A DNA stretch of 64,000 nucleotides. It comes from Bacillota bacterium. GTDB lineage: Bacteria > Bacillota_I > Bacilli_A > RF39 > UBA660. A program made the position numbers and the translations under genes. This document shows, one piece after another, positions 53,168 to 62,203 of this stretch. The DNA lies in NCBI GenBank assembly GCA_015059285.1, contig SVAS01000001.1:511738-575737 (forward strand), written 5' to 3'. Positions within the stretch are counted from its first letter, which is position 1. Each line of letters begins with the position of its first letter. Under the pieces are notes generated by a model. It searched no databases. It was not told the DNA's origin and saw only the letters and a list, made by a program, of their open reading frames with translations.

Positions 53168-54460
53168 AAAATTACCATTTTTTATTTGTTTCATCATTAC
53201 TTTCATTTGTTCAAATTGTTTTAAAAGTCTATTAACTTCTTCTACACTTCTTCCACTACCTTTAGCAATTCTAATTTTTCTAGAAGCTTTTAAAACTTCT
53301 GGATGTTTTCTCTCATATGGTGTCATAGAAAGAATAATTGCTTCAATATGAGCAATATCTTTAGGATTTATTTTTACATTATTTAAACCTAATTTATTTG
53401 CGCCTGGTAACATTTTTATAATATTTTCTAAAGGTCCCATTTTCTTTATTTGTTTAAACTGAGTTAAAAAATCTTCTAAATCGAATTTGCCTTTTTCTAG
53501 ATTTTTAGCAGCTTTTAATGCTTCATCTTTGTCAATAACTTCCTCAGCTTTTTCTATCATTGACATCAAATCACCCATACCTAAAATACGAGTAGCCATC
53601 CTATCTGGATAAAATTCTTCTAATCCATCCATTTTTTCACTCACACCAATAAATTTAATTGGAATATTAGTTAAATGACGAATAGATAAAGCGGCTCCAC
53701 CTCTTGTATCACCATCTAATTTAGTGAGTACTGCTCCAGTTAAATTTAATCTTTCATTAAATCCTGTTATAACATTAATAGCATCTTGTCCTGTCATACT
53801 ATCAACTACTAATAATATTTCATTAGGATTAACACTATTATTAATGTTTTCTAATTCAGTCATTAATTCTTCATCAATGTGAAGACGTCCTGCGGTATCT
53901 ATAAGAACATAATTAAATCCATTTTCTTTTGCATACTTAATAGCATTATTAGCAATCTCTACTGGATTATTATTTCCTTCATCATAAACTTCTATATTAA
54001 GTTCACGACCTAACTGTTTTAATTGTTCAATGGCAGCAGGGCGATAAACATCACAAGCTACTAATAATGGTTTTTTATTAAATTTTTTTCTAAGTAATAA
54101 ACCAAGTTTTCCAATCGTAGTGGTTTTACCAGACCCTTGAAGCCCAACCATCATAAGAATACTAGGATTACCACTTGTATATAAGTCTTGTTTTTCCCCA
54201 CCTAAAAGCTCTACTAATTCATCTTTTAAAATTTTTACAAATAACTCGCCTGGTTTTAAACTTTTACTTACTTCTTCACCTAAAGCTTTTTCTTTTACAC
54301 TACTAATAAATTCTTTAACCACTACATAGTTAACATCTGCCTCAAGTAAGGCAAGTCTTATTTCTCTTATAACATCACTTATATTTTCTTCAGTAATTTT
54401 GCCATAGCCTTTTATTTTATCCATGGCTTTTTGTAATCTATCGCCTAAGCTTTCAAACAT
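53153..54460 (-). CDS. ffh: Signal recognition particle protein Ffh
   Basis: A 435-aa GTPase that binds signal sequences and SRP RNA. Its NG domain shows GLQGSGKTTTIGKLG, DTAGRLHIDEELM, TKLDGDTRGGAAL and GVSEKMDGLEEFYP; the Met-rich M domain has RIAKGSGRSVEEVNRLLKQF and ends MMKQIKNGNFKMPF. Length fits (about 440-450). ftsY and ylxM, the usual partners, are not adjacent. It is a single gene between unknown genes. Confidence 0.97.
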   Translation of the reverse strand: MFESLGDRLQKAMDKIKGYGKITEENISDVIREIRLALLEADVNYVVVKEFISSVKEKALGEEVSKSLKPGELFVKILKDELVELLGGEKQDLYTSGNPSILMMVGLQGSGKTTTIGKLGLLLRKKFNKKPLLVACDVYRPAAIEQLKQLGRELNIEVYDEGNNNPVEIANNAIKYAKENGFNYVLIDTAGRLHIDEELMTELENINNSVNPNEILLVVDSMTGQDAINVITGFNERLNLTGAVLTKLDGDTRGGAALSIRHLTNIPIKFIGVSEKMDGLEEFYPDRMATRILGMGDLMSMIEKAEEVIDKDEALKAAKNLEKGKFDLEDFLTQFKQIKKMGPLENIIKMLPGANKLGLNNVKINPKDIAHIEAIILSMTPYERKHPEVLKASRKIRIAKGSGRSVEEVNRLLKQFEQMKVMMKQIKNGNFKMPF

Positions 54461-54498
54461 TTTATCACTCTTTTCTTTATTAATTATATAAAAAATAT

Positions 54499-54524
54499 AA
54501 AAAAAAATCTAGTATAACTAGATT
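54499..54524 (-). terminator. Terminator after the 173-aa gene
   Basis: On the minus strand AATCTAGT / ACTAGATT with a 3-base loop and a long T-run. Confidence 0.8.
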
Positions 54525-55044
54525 ATCCAACAAAAAACATCTTTTTTTGGAATGTTTTTTCACTTCGTGTGATTTCTTGCATTGATGGTTTGGTTGGTAA
54601 TAAAATTGAAGATTCTAAAGATGCAAAACTATCAAAAGATACATAGCCATGTCCATTTGGATCTTTTAAATAAACATAAGCACATTTATATCCTCTTTCA
54701 CATTTTTTAGCACCAAAAAATTCATGATGTTTATATAAAGTTCTAGTTGAAGATAATACTTGATAATATAATCTTTTAATATCAGTAGTATTTAATTCAC
54801 TAGGATAACCTAAATAATATAGAAAATCACTTAAAGAAACTTCATCCATAACTTTAAAATAATCTTCACTTTCTCCAACTTGATAATTTGGAGAATCATA
54901 TAAAACATCTTCTACTTTTTTATCTTCACACATTTCAAACAATATTTTTCTTTGTCCACTCAAGTATGGGTCCATAACTTTACCTAAAAATAAATTATTT
55001 CTTTGAAACACTTTTTGATTTATACTTGTTAAATTAATTGCCAT
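54523..55044 (-). CDS. Conserved-looking cytoplasmic protein of unknown function
   Basis: A 173-aa protein without membrane segments; GAGGTGTTATC precedes the ATG. It contains Tyr-rich stretches (KRLYYQVLSSTRTLYKHHEF), two Cys (GAKKCERGYKCAY) and a charged end with FQKKMFFVG. No motif is recognised. It lies between ffh and ddl as a single-gene unit with its own terminator. Confidence 0.65.
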   Translation of the reverse strand: MAINLTSINQKVFQRNNLFLGKVMDPYLSGQRKILFEMCEDKKVEDVLYDSPNYQVGESEDYFKVMDEVSLSDFLYYLGYPSELNTTDIKRLYYQVLSSTRTLYKHHEFFGAKKCERGYKCAYVYLKDPNGHGYVSFDSFASLESSILLPTKPSMQEITRSEKTFQKKMFFVG

Positions 55045-55104
55045 GATAACACCTCACAGTTTGATATTATATAATAAAATTAAGGAGATTGCAAATATTT
55101 TCTT

Positions 55105-55136
55105 AAAAACAAAAAAACTTATGAAATTCATAAGTT
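55105..55136 (-). terminator. ddl terminator
   Basis: On the minus strand AACTTATGAA / TTCATAAGTT with minimal loop, then TTTTTGTTTTT. Confidence 0.8.
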
Positions 55137-56319
55137 ATTTTAATTTGGTTTTCATTCCTTTTAATCCTTTAGTACCACCTACATGGCTTAATACATTAGT
55201 ATCAAAAGAATATACTTTTTTGCTTTTGTTTTTATAGTTTTTAATAGCTAAAGTAATCATATCATCTAAAAGATCTTTATAAGGTTTTCCAGCTGGTTCC
55301 CATAAATAGAATGATAATGATCCAGGAATTGTATTTGGTTCATTAATATAAACTTTTTCAGTCTTTTTATCAATTAAATAATCAATTCTACAAACACCAC
55401 TTAAATTTAAAACTTTAAATACTTGTTTTGATAATTCACTTACTTTTTCAGCTACTTCAGGACTAATTCTAGCAGGGATTATACGATTAGTAGAAGCCAT
55501 TCCTTTTGATTTAGACCCTTTAGATCCACCTATGTATTTATCTTTATATGTTAAGAATTCTTCTGTACTCATAACTTCTTCTATAACACTTGTTTGTTGA
55601 TACTCATAATTACCTAAAACACTACAGTTTACTTCAACTAAATTATCAACCATTTTTTCAATAACAATTTTAGTATCATAAGTAATTGCGTCCATTATAG
55701 CTTCATCTAAATCATCTTCTGTTTTAACAACTGTAATACCCACACTACTTCCAAGACTAGCAGGTTTTACAATTACAGGATAACCTAATTTTTTAACCTT
55801 TTTAATAATACTATCTGCGTTATTTAAGTATTCATTATCATAAAACCATAAATAAGGTGAAACTGGTAATTTTTCAGCTTCAAAAATTTGTTTCATAACA
55901 ACTTTATCTTGTCCGAGTGCTGCCCCAAGTACACTAGAACCAACATAAGGAATACCTATAGTATCTAAATACCCTTGTAATGTTCCATCCTCTACATTTG
56001 TTCCATGTACGATTGGGAATGCAATATCAATTTCTTCTACTATCTTTTTAAATAAACCTAAAGATTGTAAATAGAATTTACCATCCTTTTTATAGAATGT
56101 TACCTTTTTAGCATATCTTTTTAAATCTTCAAAATCTTTATAAATATCAATATCCATAAGCATCTTACCTGTATAGAAGGTACGATCTTTACTTATATAA
56201 ATAGGAATAATTTCATATTTTTCAGTATCAATGTTACTCATAGCTTGAACTGCTGAGATAATACTAATTTCATGTTCAACACTAACACCACCAAAAATAA
56301 TCCCAACTTTAATTTTCAT
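55135..56319 (-). CDS. ddl: D-alanine--D-alanine ligase
   Basis: A 394-aa ATP-grasp enzyme that makes the D-Ala-D-Ala terminus. IIFGGVSVEHEISIISAVQA, YVGSSVLGAALGQDKVVMKQ, PVIVKPASLGSSVGITVV and INEPNTIPGSLSFYLWE are present. The second NTIPG motif keeps Ser/Leu after it. The omega-loop carries a long insert (around GGSKGSKSKGM). I cannot assign Ala versus lactate or Ser specificity; the loop should be aligned with Van ligases. It is the last gene of the hydrolase-murF-ddl operon. Confidence 0.93.
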   Translation of the reverse strand: MKIKVGIIFGGVSVEHEISIISAVQAMSNIDTEKYEIIPIYISKDRTFYTGKMLMDIDIYKDFEDLKRYAKKVTFYKKDGKFYLQSLGLFKKIVEEIDIAFPIVHGTNVEDGTLQGYLDTIGIPYVGSSVLGAALGQDKVVMKQIFEAEKLPVSPYLWFYDNEYLNNADSIIKKVKKLGYPVIVKPASLGSSVGITVVKTEDDLDEAIMDAITYDTKIVIEKMVDNLVEVNCSVLGNYEYQQTSVIEEVMSTEEFLTYKDKYIGGSKGSKSKGMASTNRIIPARISPEVAEKVSELSKQVFKVLNLSGVCRIDYLIDKKTEKVYINEPNTIPGSLSFYLWEPAGKPYKDLLDDMITLAIKNYKNKSKKVYSFDTNVLSHVGGTKGLKGMKTKLK

Positions 56320-56333
56320 AAAACTCCTCTTTT

Positions 56334-57923
56334 CTATTTTTCATTAAAAATATCTGGTAAATCATTTTCTAAAAGCACATAAGTTTCTTTACCTTTTAAC
56401 TCTTGCATTAATTTAAATGCTACTTTAACATCATTAATTATATGAATGTTATCTTTATTATATTTTTTATTCATCAAACCATCATATATTGGTTTAGTTT
56501 GTGTTTCACCAACTAATATTACTTCATCACACACTTCACTAATATATTCACCAAACTTCATATTAAGTTCATATTGTTGTTCTCCTAGTTCAATCATACC
56601 AGGTGTTACAATAATTTTTTTACCAGGCATTAATCCTAATACTTCAACTGCCATTTTAGAACCTACTGGATTAGAATTATATGCATCATCAATAATATTA
56701 ATATCACCATACTTTTTAAGTTCTAATCTGTGTTCTATAGATCTTACTTTTTTTACACCAAACATTAATTGTTCAATTTCTATTCCAAAATAATGACCTA
56801 AAGCAATACCTGCTAAAATATTATAGATATTTGCTTTACCTAATAATCTAGTTTCAAATTTATATTTATTTTTATCACCTTTAAAAATACAATCAAAAGT
56901 CATACCTTTACTAGATTGTTTAATATTAGTAGCCATTACATCAGCTTCATTATCAATACCAATCCATATAACTTTACATTTATTTTTTAAATCATATGAA
57001 ACTTGTAATTCATCATCTTTATTAAGTACTGCTACCCCATCTTCTGGAAGTGATTCAATAAGTTCAAATTTGCCTTTTTGAATATTTTCTTGACTTCCAA
57101 AACTATCCATATGAGCAGTTCCTATTTTAGTTAAAATGCCATACTTAGGATTAACTAAATCACAAAGCTCTTTAATTTCACCTTTTTTAAAAGCCCCCAT
57201 TTCCGCAATAAATACATCATTAAACTTATCTAAATGATTATTTATTGTAATCATCAAACCATTAGTTGTATTAAAGTTTTTGGGACTTGGACAAGTATTA
57301 AATTTAACACTCAAAATATCATTTAAAATATTTTTACTACTAGTTTTACCATAACTACCTGTAATCCCAACAACTTTTAAATTATGCATATCATTTATTT
57401 TCTTATAAGCTTGTTTATAAAAATGTCTAAACACAGACTTTTCAACAGGTATATTAACTATATTACTAAACATAACAACAAAATAGTTTAAATAAGATAT
57501 TGCCCCTAAAACTAAATAATAGTAAGGAATTAAACTAGTGTCAAACCAAAGAATAATGATAAGTGCTGGTATTAAATAGATAATACTTGAAGTAATCATT
57601 AATCTTTTTACTCTTTTAGTAACAGCAAGTGGTTTTTTTAATTGCTCTTGTTTTTTATTTTGTAAGAAATTTCTTATACATATGGCATAGAAAATAGAAA
57701 ATAATATCATACTTAAATTTTCATCTATAAACATAAATAATATAAATACGATAAAGAATAAATCAAAACTTAAAAATACTTTTTTAGGATTACTAATAAT
57801 CCACTTTAAATATCTATAATCATCATCATACCAATTTTGTTGAAGCATATGTAATGCTTTAGTATTTTTAATAAAATAATAACTAAAATTAACAATAATA
57901 CTAAATATTAATAAATACATCAT
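56334..57923 (-). CDS. murF: UDP-MurNAc-tripeptide D-Ala-D-Ala ligase MurF with N-terminal membrane domain
   Basis: A 529-aa protein. The Mur ligase core starts near residue 180 with the ATP loop VVGITGSYGKTSSKN, then NTTNGLMITINNHL, EMGAFKKGEIKELCD, INIIDDAYNSNP and VTPGMIELGEQQYE, all MurF-type. Residues 1-160 add four to five hydrophobic segments not present in classical MurF (about 450 aa). This anchors the cytoplasmic enzyme at the membrane, close to MraY. Such extensions are known in some Firmicutes. It is followed 14 bases later by ddl, whose product it uses. Confidence 0.9.
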   Translation of the reverse strand: MMYLLIFSIIVNFSYYFIKNTKALHMLQQNWYDDDYRYLKWIISNPKKVFLSFDLFFIVFILFMFIDENLSMILFSIFYAICIRNFLQNKKQEQLKKPLAVTKRVKRLMITSSIIYLIPALIIILWFDTSLIPYYYLVLGAISYLNYFVVMFSNIVNIPVEKSVFRHFYKQAYKKINDMHNLKVVGITGSYGKTSSKNILNDILSVKFNTCPSPKNFNTTNGLMITINNHLDKFNDVFIAEMGAFKKGEIKELCDLVNPKYGILTKIGTAHMDSFGSQENIQKGKFELIESLPEDGVAVLNKDDELQVSYDLKNKCKVIWIGIDNEADVMATNIKQSSKGMTFDCIFKGDKNKYKFETRLLGKANIYNILAGIALGHYFGIEIEQLMFGVKKVRSIEHRLELKKYGDINIIDDAYNSNPVGSKMAVEVLGLMPGKKIIVTPGMIELGEQQYELNMKFGEYISEVCDEVILVGETQTKPIYDGLMNKKYNKDNIHIINDVKVAFKLMQELKGKETYVLLENDLPDIFNEK

Positions 57924-57926
57924 AAC

Positions 57927-58667
57927 TTACTTTCCCCCTAAAAAACTATATAAAATGTTTATAGTTTGATTTAAGTTTTCTAAATATGCATAGTGAGTAC
58001 AATTTTCATATACAACTACTCCTGCATCTTTAATTAAATTTTCTAGCTCATAAGCTCTTTCTAAAGGAACTGCTTCATCTAAATTTCCCCATACAATTAA
58101 TGTTGGACAAGATATTTTCTTAACTTCTTCTGTTATATCCAAATTAACTGTTTTTACAAGAATTTGTCTCATCATATCTGATGCTTTACGATAATCTTCT
58201 GAACCAATATGTTTTTTAGCAAATCCTTCTAATTTATTTAAAACTGGAACTTTTTTTAGACTTTTTAACATCTTAGTTTTCATAGATAACTTTTCAATTT
58301 CTCGTTTAAATGGACTTCCAAATAATATCATCTTTTCTACATTATACATTGAGGCATAAAGCAAACTTATTTTACCACCAAATGAATGACCTATTAAAAC
58401 CGGATTATCTATTTTTAATTCATCTAAAAGTTCTTTTATACACTCTACATAATCACTTACTTCCCAAGGATATTTAGGTTCTTCACTTTCCCCATATCCA
58501 GGTAAATCAACTATAGTTACATTAAATTCTTTTTGCAAAGCATTTCCAATAGGTTGCATCATAGCAATATTTTGCCCCCAACCATGTAAAAGAACAACAT
58601 CGTCTCCTTCTTCATTACCATATCTTATATAATTGACAAAAACATCTTTTATTTTCTTTTTCATCAT
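57927..58667 (-). CDS. Alpha/beta hydrolase
   Basis: A 246-aa serine hydrolase. The oxyanion region is LLHGWGQNIAMM, the nucleophile elbow is GHSFGGK (Ser at about 96), the acid is in VWGNLDEAVPLE and the His is in CTHYAYLEN. Its substrate is unknown. It leads the operon with murF and ddl, 3 bases before murF, a context that suggests action on a cell-envelope ester or peptide; this is inference. Confidence 0.88.
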   Translation of the reverse strand: MMKKKIKDVFVNYIRYGNEEGDDVVLLHGWGQNIAMMQPIGNALQKEFNVTIVDLPGYGESEEPKYPWEVSDYVECIKELLDELKIDNPVLIGHSFGGKISLLYASMYNVEKMILFGSPFKREIEKLSMKTKMLKSLKKVPVLNKLEGFAKKHIGSEDYRKASDMMRQILVKTVNLDITEEVKKISCPTLIVWGNLDEAVPLERAYELENLIKDAGVVVYENCTHYAYLENLNQTINILYSFLGGK

Positions 58668-58759
58668 ATCACCATATATTCATTATACAACAAAAACAAA
58701 GACAAAACAATTATTCTTAATGTTTTACATATTACTTTACATATATTTTAACCAATTTA

Positions 58760-58794
58760 CAAAAATTAAAACCAAGTACTATTTATACTTGGTT
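58760..58794 (-). terminator. Terminator after the CPBP protease gene
   Basis: On the minus strand AACCAAGTA / TACTTGGTT with a 7-base loop then TTAATTTTT, 31 bases after the stop. Confidence 0.75.
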
Positions 58795-58824
58795 CAAGTT
58801 AATTAACTAACAATAAATTTTATA

Positions 58825-59658
58825 TCATACTTTTTCAGTTGATTTAAAGTGTTGATAAATGCCTAACCCTAATATTGCTATTAATGCAATTTGAATAAAT
58901 ACATTTACACTCATAATAAAAGGTAAAAATATTATTGTTGATATATTAATTGCAATATGAGCCATTATAGATACTTTTATATCATTTGTTTTTGTATATA
59001 AATAAATTAAATATGAACCTATTATTAAAGCATATATAATTTGTGATAGTTCTGTATGCATAAGCGCAAATAAAATAGTCGTTAAAATTAAAGCTATTTT
59101 TTTAGTGTTAAAAGTTTTTAACTCATTAAATACCATTCCTCTAAATATATATTCTTCTAATATAGGACCTATAATACCTGTTGATATAATCATATAAAAC
59201 TTAGTTGAAGAACTATCATATCTATTTGTAAACGGAATTAATTTATTAAATAAATACATAATAAGGTTTAATACTACTGCCATAAAAATAGAAGTAATAA
59301 TAATTTTTATATATTCCTTATTAGTTAGTTTTGTTATTTTATCTTTTTTTAAACTATTATATTTTTTAGTGATAATTGGTAAAATTATTAGTGCAAGTAA
59401 AATAATCATAATTACACTTTTATCTATTAAGAAATCACTTAATTCTTGAACATATTTATTGGAATTTAATATTTCTTGAAACTTATCATTAATTTGATTG
59501 TTATTTAAAGTTGGATATTGGACTTTTAAAGAATTTAAATATTGCATATTAAAAAATAGCGTAAACAAAACGATTAATATAAATTGACTTAAACTTAAGA
59601 TAAGTGGCCAAATTAAAGTTTTACAAAATTTTTTCAAATACTCTAATTTTGTTTTCAT
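58825..59658 (-). CDS. CPBP family intramembrane metalloprotease (Abi/CAAX-like)
   Basis: A 277-aa membrane protein with about seven spans. The catalytic motifs are GPILEEYIFRG (EExxxR) and two His-containing segments: FALMHTELSQ and IMAHIAINIS. The family includes CAAX proteases and bacteriocin-immunity proteins. Its substrate cannot be read from the sequence. The start overlaps the stop of the NfeD-like gene by one base, so they form an operon. Confidence 0.88.
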   Translation of the reverse strand: MKTKLEYLKKFCKTLIWPLILSLSQFILIVLFTLFFNMQYLNSLKVQYPTLNNNQINDKFQEILNSNKYVQELSDFLIDKSVIMIILLALIILPIITKKYNSLKKDKITKLTNKEYIKIIITSIFMAVVLNLIMYLFNKLIPFTNRYDSSSTKFYMIISTGIIGPILEEYIFRGMVFNELKTFNTKKIALILTTILFALMHTELSQIIYALIIGSYLIYLYTKTNDIKVSIMAHIAINISTIIFLPFIMSVNVFIQIALIAILGLGIYQHFKSTEKV

Positions 59659-59930
59659 TATTTAGTTTTTCCTTTTTTAGATATTTTATCTTTGATTACT
59701 TTAGCAATATTTTTATCTCCTATTTTTTCTTGTAATTTTATTCTGGTTTTGACAAGTAAAAATAAACCCAATATTAAAAATATTAATACTTGTAAATAAT
59801 ATATATCTATAAATAATGATAGTATTAATGCAACTAGTCCTGATAGTATAAAATAAAACGCGATTAAATTAGAAGTTATCATTTCAACTACTATTAATAA
59901 CAAAACAATACATAACCATATGTAAACCAT
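59658..59930 (-). CDS. Short NfeD-like membrane protein
   Basis: A 90-aa protein: three membrane segments within residues 1-62 (IWLCIVLLLIVVEMI first) and a basic tail. This is the membrane part of NfeD proteins, which act with SPFH/flotillin proteins; the usual OB-fold domain is missing. No flotillin gene is adjacent. It is co-transcribed with the CPBP protease gene. Assignment is by topology and general pattern and therefore moderate. Confidence 0.6.
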   Translation of the reverse strand: MVYIWLCIVLLLIVVEMITSNLIAFYFILSGLVALILSLFIDIYYLQVLIFLILGLFLLVKTRIKLQEKIGDKNIAKVIKDKISKKGKTK

Positions 59931-59994
59931 ATCATCACCTAATGTAATTATACTATCTTATATATTTAATTACAATAAAAGTATTAAAAAATAA

Positions 59995-60477
59995 TTATAA
60001 ATTATAGTAAATGCCATTATAGCTAAGACTATATTTAATGCCATTAAATTTACCTAATAGATTTCTTAAATTATTTATATCCTCATAAACTAAAACTCTT
60101 TTAATAATAACCCCACTACTTTGATAATAATTTGCTTCGCTTACTAAACCTATGTTTTTTAAAACTTTAAGATATTCAGTTTTAAATTTTTCTAATTCGT
60201 AACTATAATTACTACCATTAAATGAATAGTTATAATTAGCTTTAATTCTACTAGCATACACTGGATTAATATATGGGTAAATTTTTAATACTTCTATATT
60301 ATTAAAAAGTTCTATAAAATTATTTGTATTTAAATTATTATTTTCAAATAATAAATATATTTGCCTATAATTATGTTCTTCTATTTCACTATAAACCATT
60401 TCTGTTTTTATTTTGGAATTATTAACTATCACTCCTAAAATTAATAAAACTATAAATAAGCTCACTTTTTTAAACAT
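59995..60477 (-). CDS. Secreted or membrane-anchored small protein, unknown function
   Basis: A 160-aa protein with GAGGTG before the ATG. Residues 5-19 form an N-terminal hydrophobic segment (signal peptide or anchor). The rest is rich in Asn, Tyr and Ile with no Cys (YNYSFNGSNYSYELEKFKTE in the middle). No lipobox was seen. It is divergent from the DUF1846 gene, with a 233-bp spacer holding a possible small RNA. Confidence 0.65.
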   Translation of the reverse strand: MFKKVSLFIVLLILGVIVNNSKIKTEMVYSEIEEHNYRQIYLLFENNNLNTNNFIELFNNIEVLKIYPYINPVYASRIKANYNYSFNGSNYSYELEKFKTEYLKVLKNIGLVSEANYYQSSGVIIKRVLVYEDINNLRNLLGKFNGIKYSLSYNGIYYNL

Positions 60478-60547
60478 AAAAACACCTCATAAATAGTTTG
60501 GATAGTTTTAATAAAATTACACAAATTTTGACAAATTATTATAAAAA

Positions 60548-60627
60548 AAATAGACTATTTTATCTTTAGTCTATGATATCTTTATAAATAAATTTTTTAA
60601 CCCTTTTTTAGGGGCTCATTTAAATTA
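60548..60627 (-). ncRNA. Candidate small RNA or attenuated leader
   Basis: On the minus strand TGGTATAAT (extended -10) lies at 60634-60626. The predicted transcript contains a hairpin GCCCC-TAAAAAA-GGGTT and ends with ATAGACTA / TAGTCTAT (9-base loop) followed by eight T. That is a complete promoter-to-terminator unit of about 75 nt. It lies 70 bases before the 160-aa gene, so a leader with attenuator is the alternative. Confidence 0.45.
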
Positions 60628-60710
60628 TACCACAATATTTTTATAAATAACATCCTTATTTTTATTTCTTTTTAGTGATATGATATTTATATAACATAGG
60701 AGTGATTAAA

Positions 60711-62177
60711 ATGAAGTGTGGATTTGATAATAAAAAATATGTAAAAATACAAAGTGAGCATATTAAAGATAGATTTAAACTGTTTGATAAACTATATTTA
60801 GAAATTGGTGGCAAGTTATTTGATGATTATCATGCTAGTAGAGTTTTACCTGGTTTTAAAAGTGACGCTAAAATAAGTATGTTTCAAGAACTTAAAGATG
60901 ATTTAGAAATAATTTTTTGTATTAACGCTAATGACATAGAAAAAAATAAAATAAGAGCTGAATTTGGAATAACTTACGATATTGAAGTAATGCGTTTAAT
61001 AGATAATTTAAAAGAATTAGGTTTTTTAATTAATAGTGTTGTTGTAACTTTATATAATCACCAACCTAGTGTAGATAATTTTATTAAAAAACTTGAAAGA
61101 TATAATATTAAAACCTATATTCATAAATTTACAAAAGGATATCCTTTGGATATTGATACAATTGTTAGCGAAGAAGGATATGGTGCTAATCCATATATTG
61201 AAACAACTAAAAAACTAGTACTTGTTAATGCTCCAGGTCCAGGAAGTGGCAAACTTGCTACATGTTTATCTCAACTATATCATGAAAACAAACGCGGAGT
61301 TAATGCAGGATACGCTAAATTTGAAACATTTCCCGTTTGGAATTTAGATATCAAACATCCTGTCAACGTTGCTTATGAAGCTGCTACTGCTGATTTAAAA
61401 GATGTAAATATGATTGATTCTTTTCATTTATCTCACTATAATGAAATTGCTATTAACTATAATCGCGATTTAGAACAATTCCCAGTTTTAAAATCAATAC
61501 TTTATAAAATAAATGGCAAAAACATTTATAATTCTCCTACTGATATGGGAGTTAACATGGTTGGGAATTGTATTATTGATGATGAAATAGTAAGCTTAGC
61601 TGCTAAAAAAGAAATTGTAAGAAGATACTTTCAAGAAATGAATAATTATAAGATGGGGCTTGTTGATTTTGAAGTACCTGAAAAAATAAAAATCCTAATG
61701 AATGAACTTGAAATTAGTGAAGATTTAATTACTTGCCGTAAAGCAGCACTTGAAAAAGCAAATAAAGAAAACATTCCTGTAATCGCTTTAGAAATTGATG
61801 GCAAAATTATTACTGGTAAAGAATCTAACCTTTTAAGTGCCTCTAGTGCAGTTATAATTAATGCTATAAAATATTTAAGTAAAATTCCTGATACTATTGA
61901 TTTACTTAGTCCAGCTATTTTAGAACCAATATTAAAACTTAGAGATAATAAAAAGAAATCACCTCTACACTTACAAGAAGTTTTAATTGCTTTAAGTATT
62001 TGTTCTGTTACCAATCCTATGGTCGGAAATGCTTTAACACAACTTGAAAAACTAAAAGACTTAGAAGCTCATTCAAGTCATATAATAACAAATGGTGATT
62101 TGAAAGCTTTAAAAGATTTAAAAATAAGATTAACATGTGAAGCAAAATTCACTTCTGACAATCTTTATTCAAACTAA
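60711..62177 (+). CDS. DUF1846 (UPF0371) family protein
   Basis: A 488-aa protein with ATG at 60711 after AGGAGTGATTAAA; a GTG three codons upstream is within the ribosome site. FDNKKYVKIQSEHIKDRF, PGFKSDAKISMFQ, VNAPGPGSGKLATCLSQLYH (nucleotide-like loop), YAKFETFPVWNL and DMGVNMVG identify the family. Structures of relatives exist but no activity is proven; the GPGSGK segment suggests nucleotide binding. Normal length for the family (about 490-500). Single-gene unit. Confidence 0.9.
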   Translation: MKCGFDNKKYVKIQSEHIKDRFKLFDKLYLEIGGKLFDDYHASRVLPGFKSDAKISMFQELKDDLEIIFCINANDIEKNKIRAEFGITYDIEVMRLIDNLKELGFLINSVVVTLYNHQPSVDNFIKKLERYNIKTYIHKFTKGYPLDIDTIVSEEGYGANPYIETTKKLVLVNAPGPGSGKLATCLSQLYHENKRGVNAGYAKFETFPVWNLDIKHPVNVAYEAATADLKDVNMIDSFHLSHYNEIAINYNRDLEQFPVLKSILYKINGKNIYNSPTDMGVNMVGNCIIDDEIVSLAAKKEIVRRYFQEMNNYKMGLVDFEVPEKIKILMNELEISEDLITCRKAALEKANKENIPVIALEIDGKIITGKESNLLSASSAVIINAIKYLSKIPDTIDLLSPAILEPILKLRDNKKKSPLHLQEVLIALSICSVTNPMVGNALTQLEKLKDLEAHSSHIITNGDLKALKDLKIRLTCEAKFTSDNLYSN

Positions 62178-62203
62178 AAAATTACTCAAATGAGTAATTT
62201 TTT
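62176..62203. terminator. Bidirectional terminator between the DUF1846 and acyltransferase genes
   Basis: AAAAATTACTC / GAGTAATTTTT with a short loop, T-run on both strands, directly at the stop codons of both convergent genes. Confidence 0.85.
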
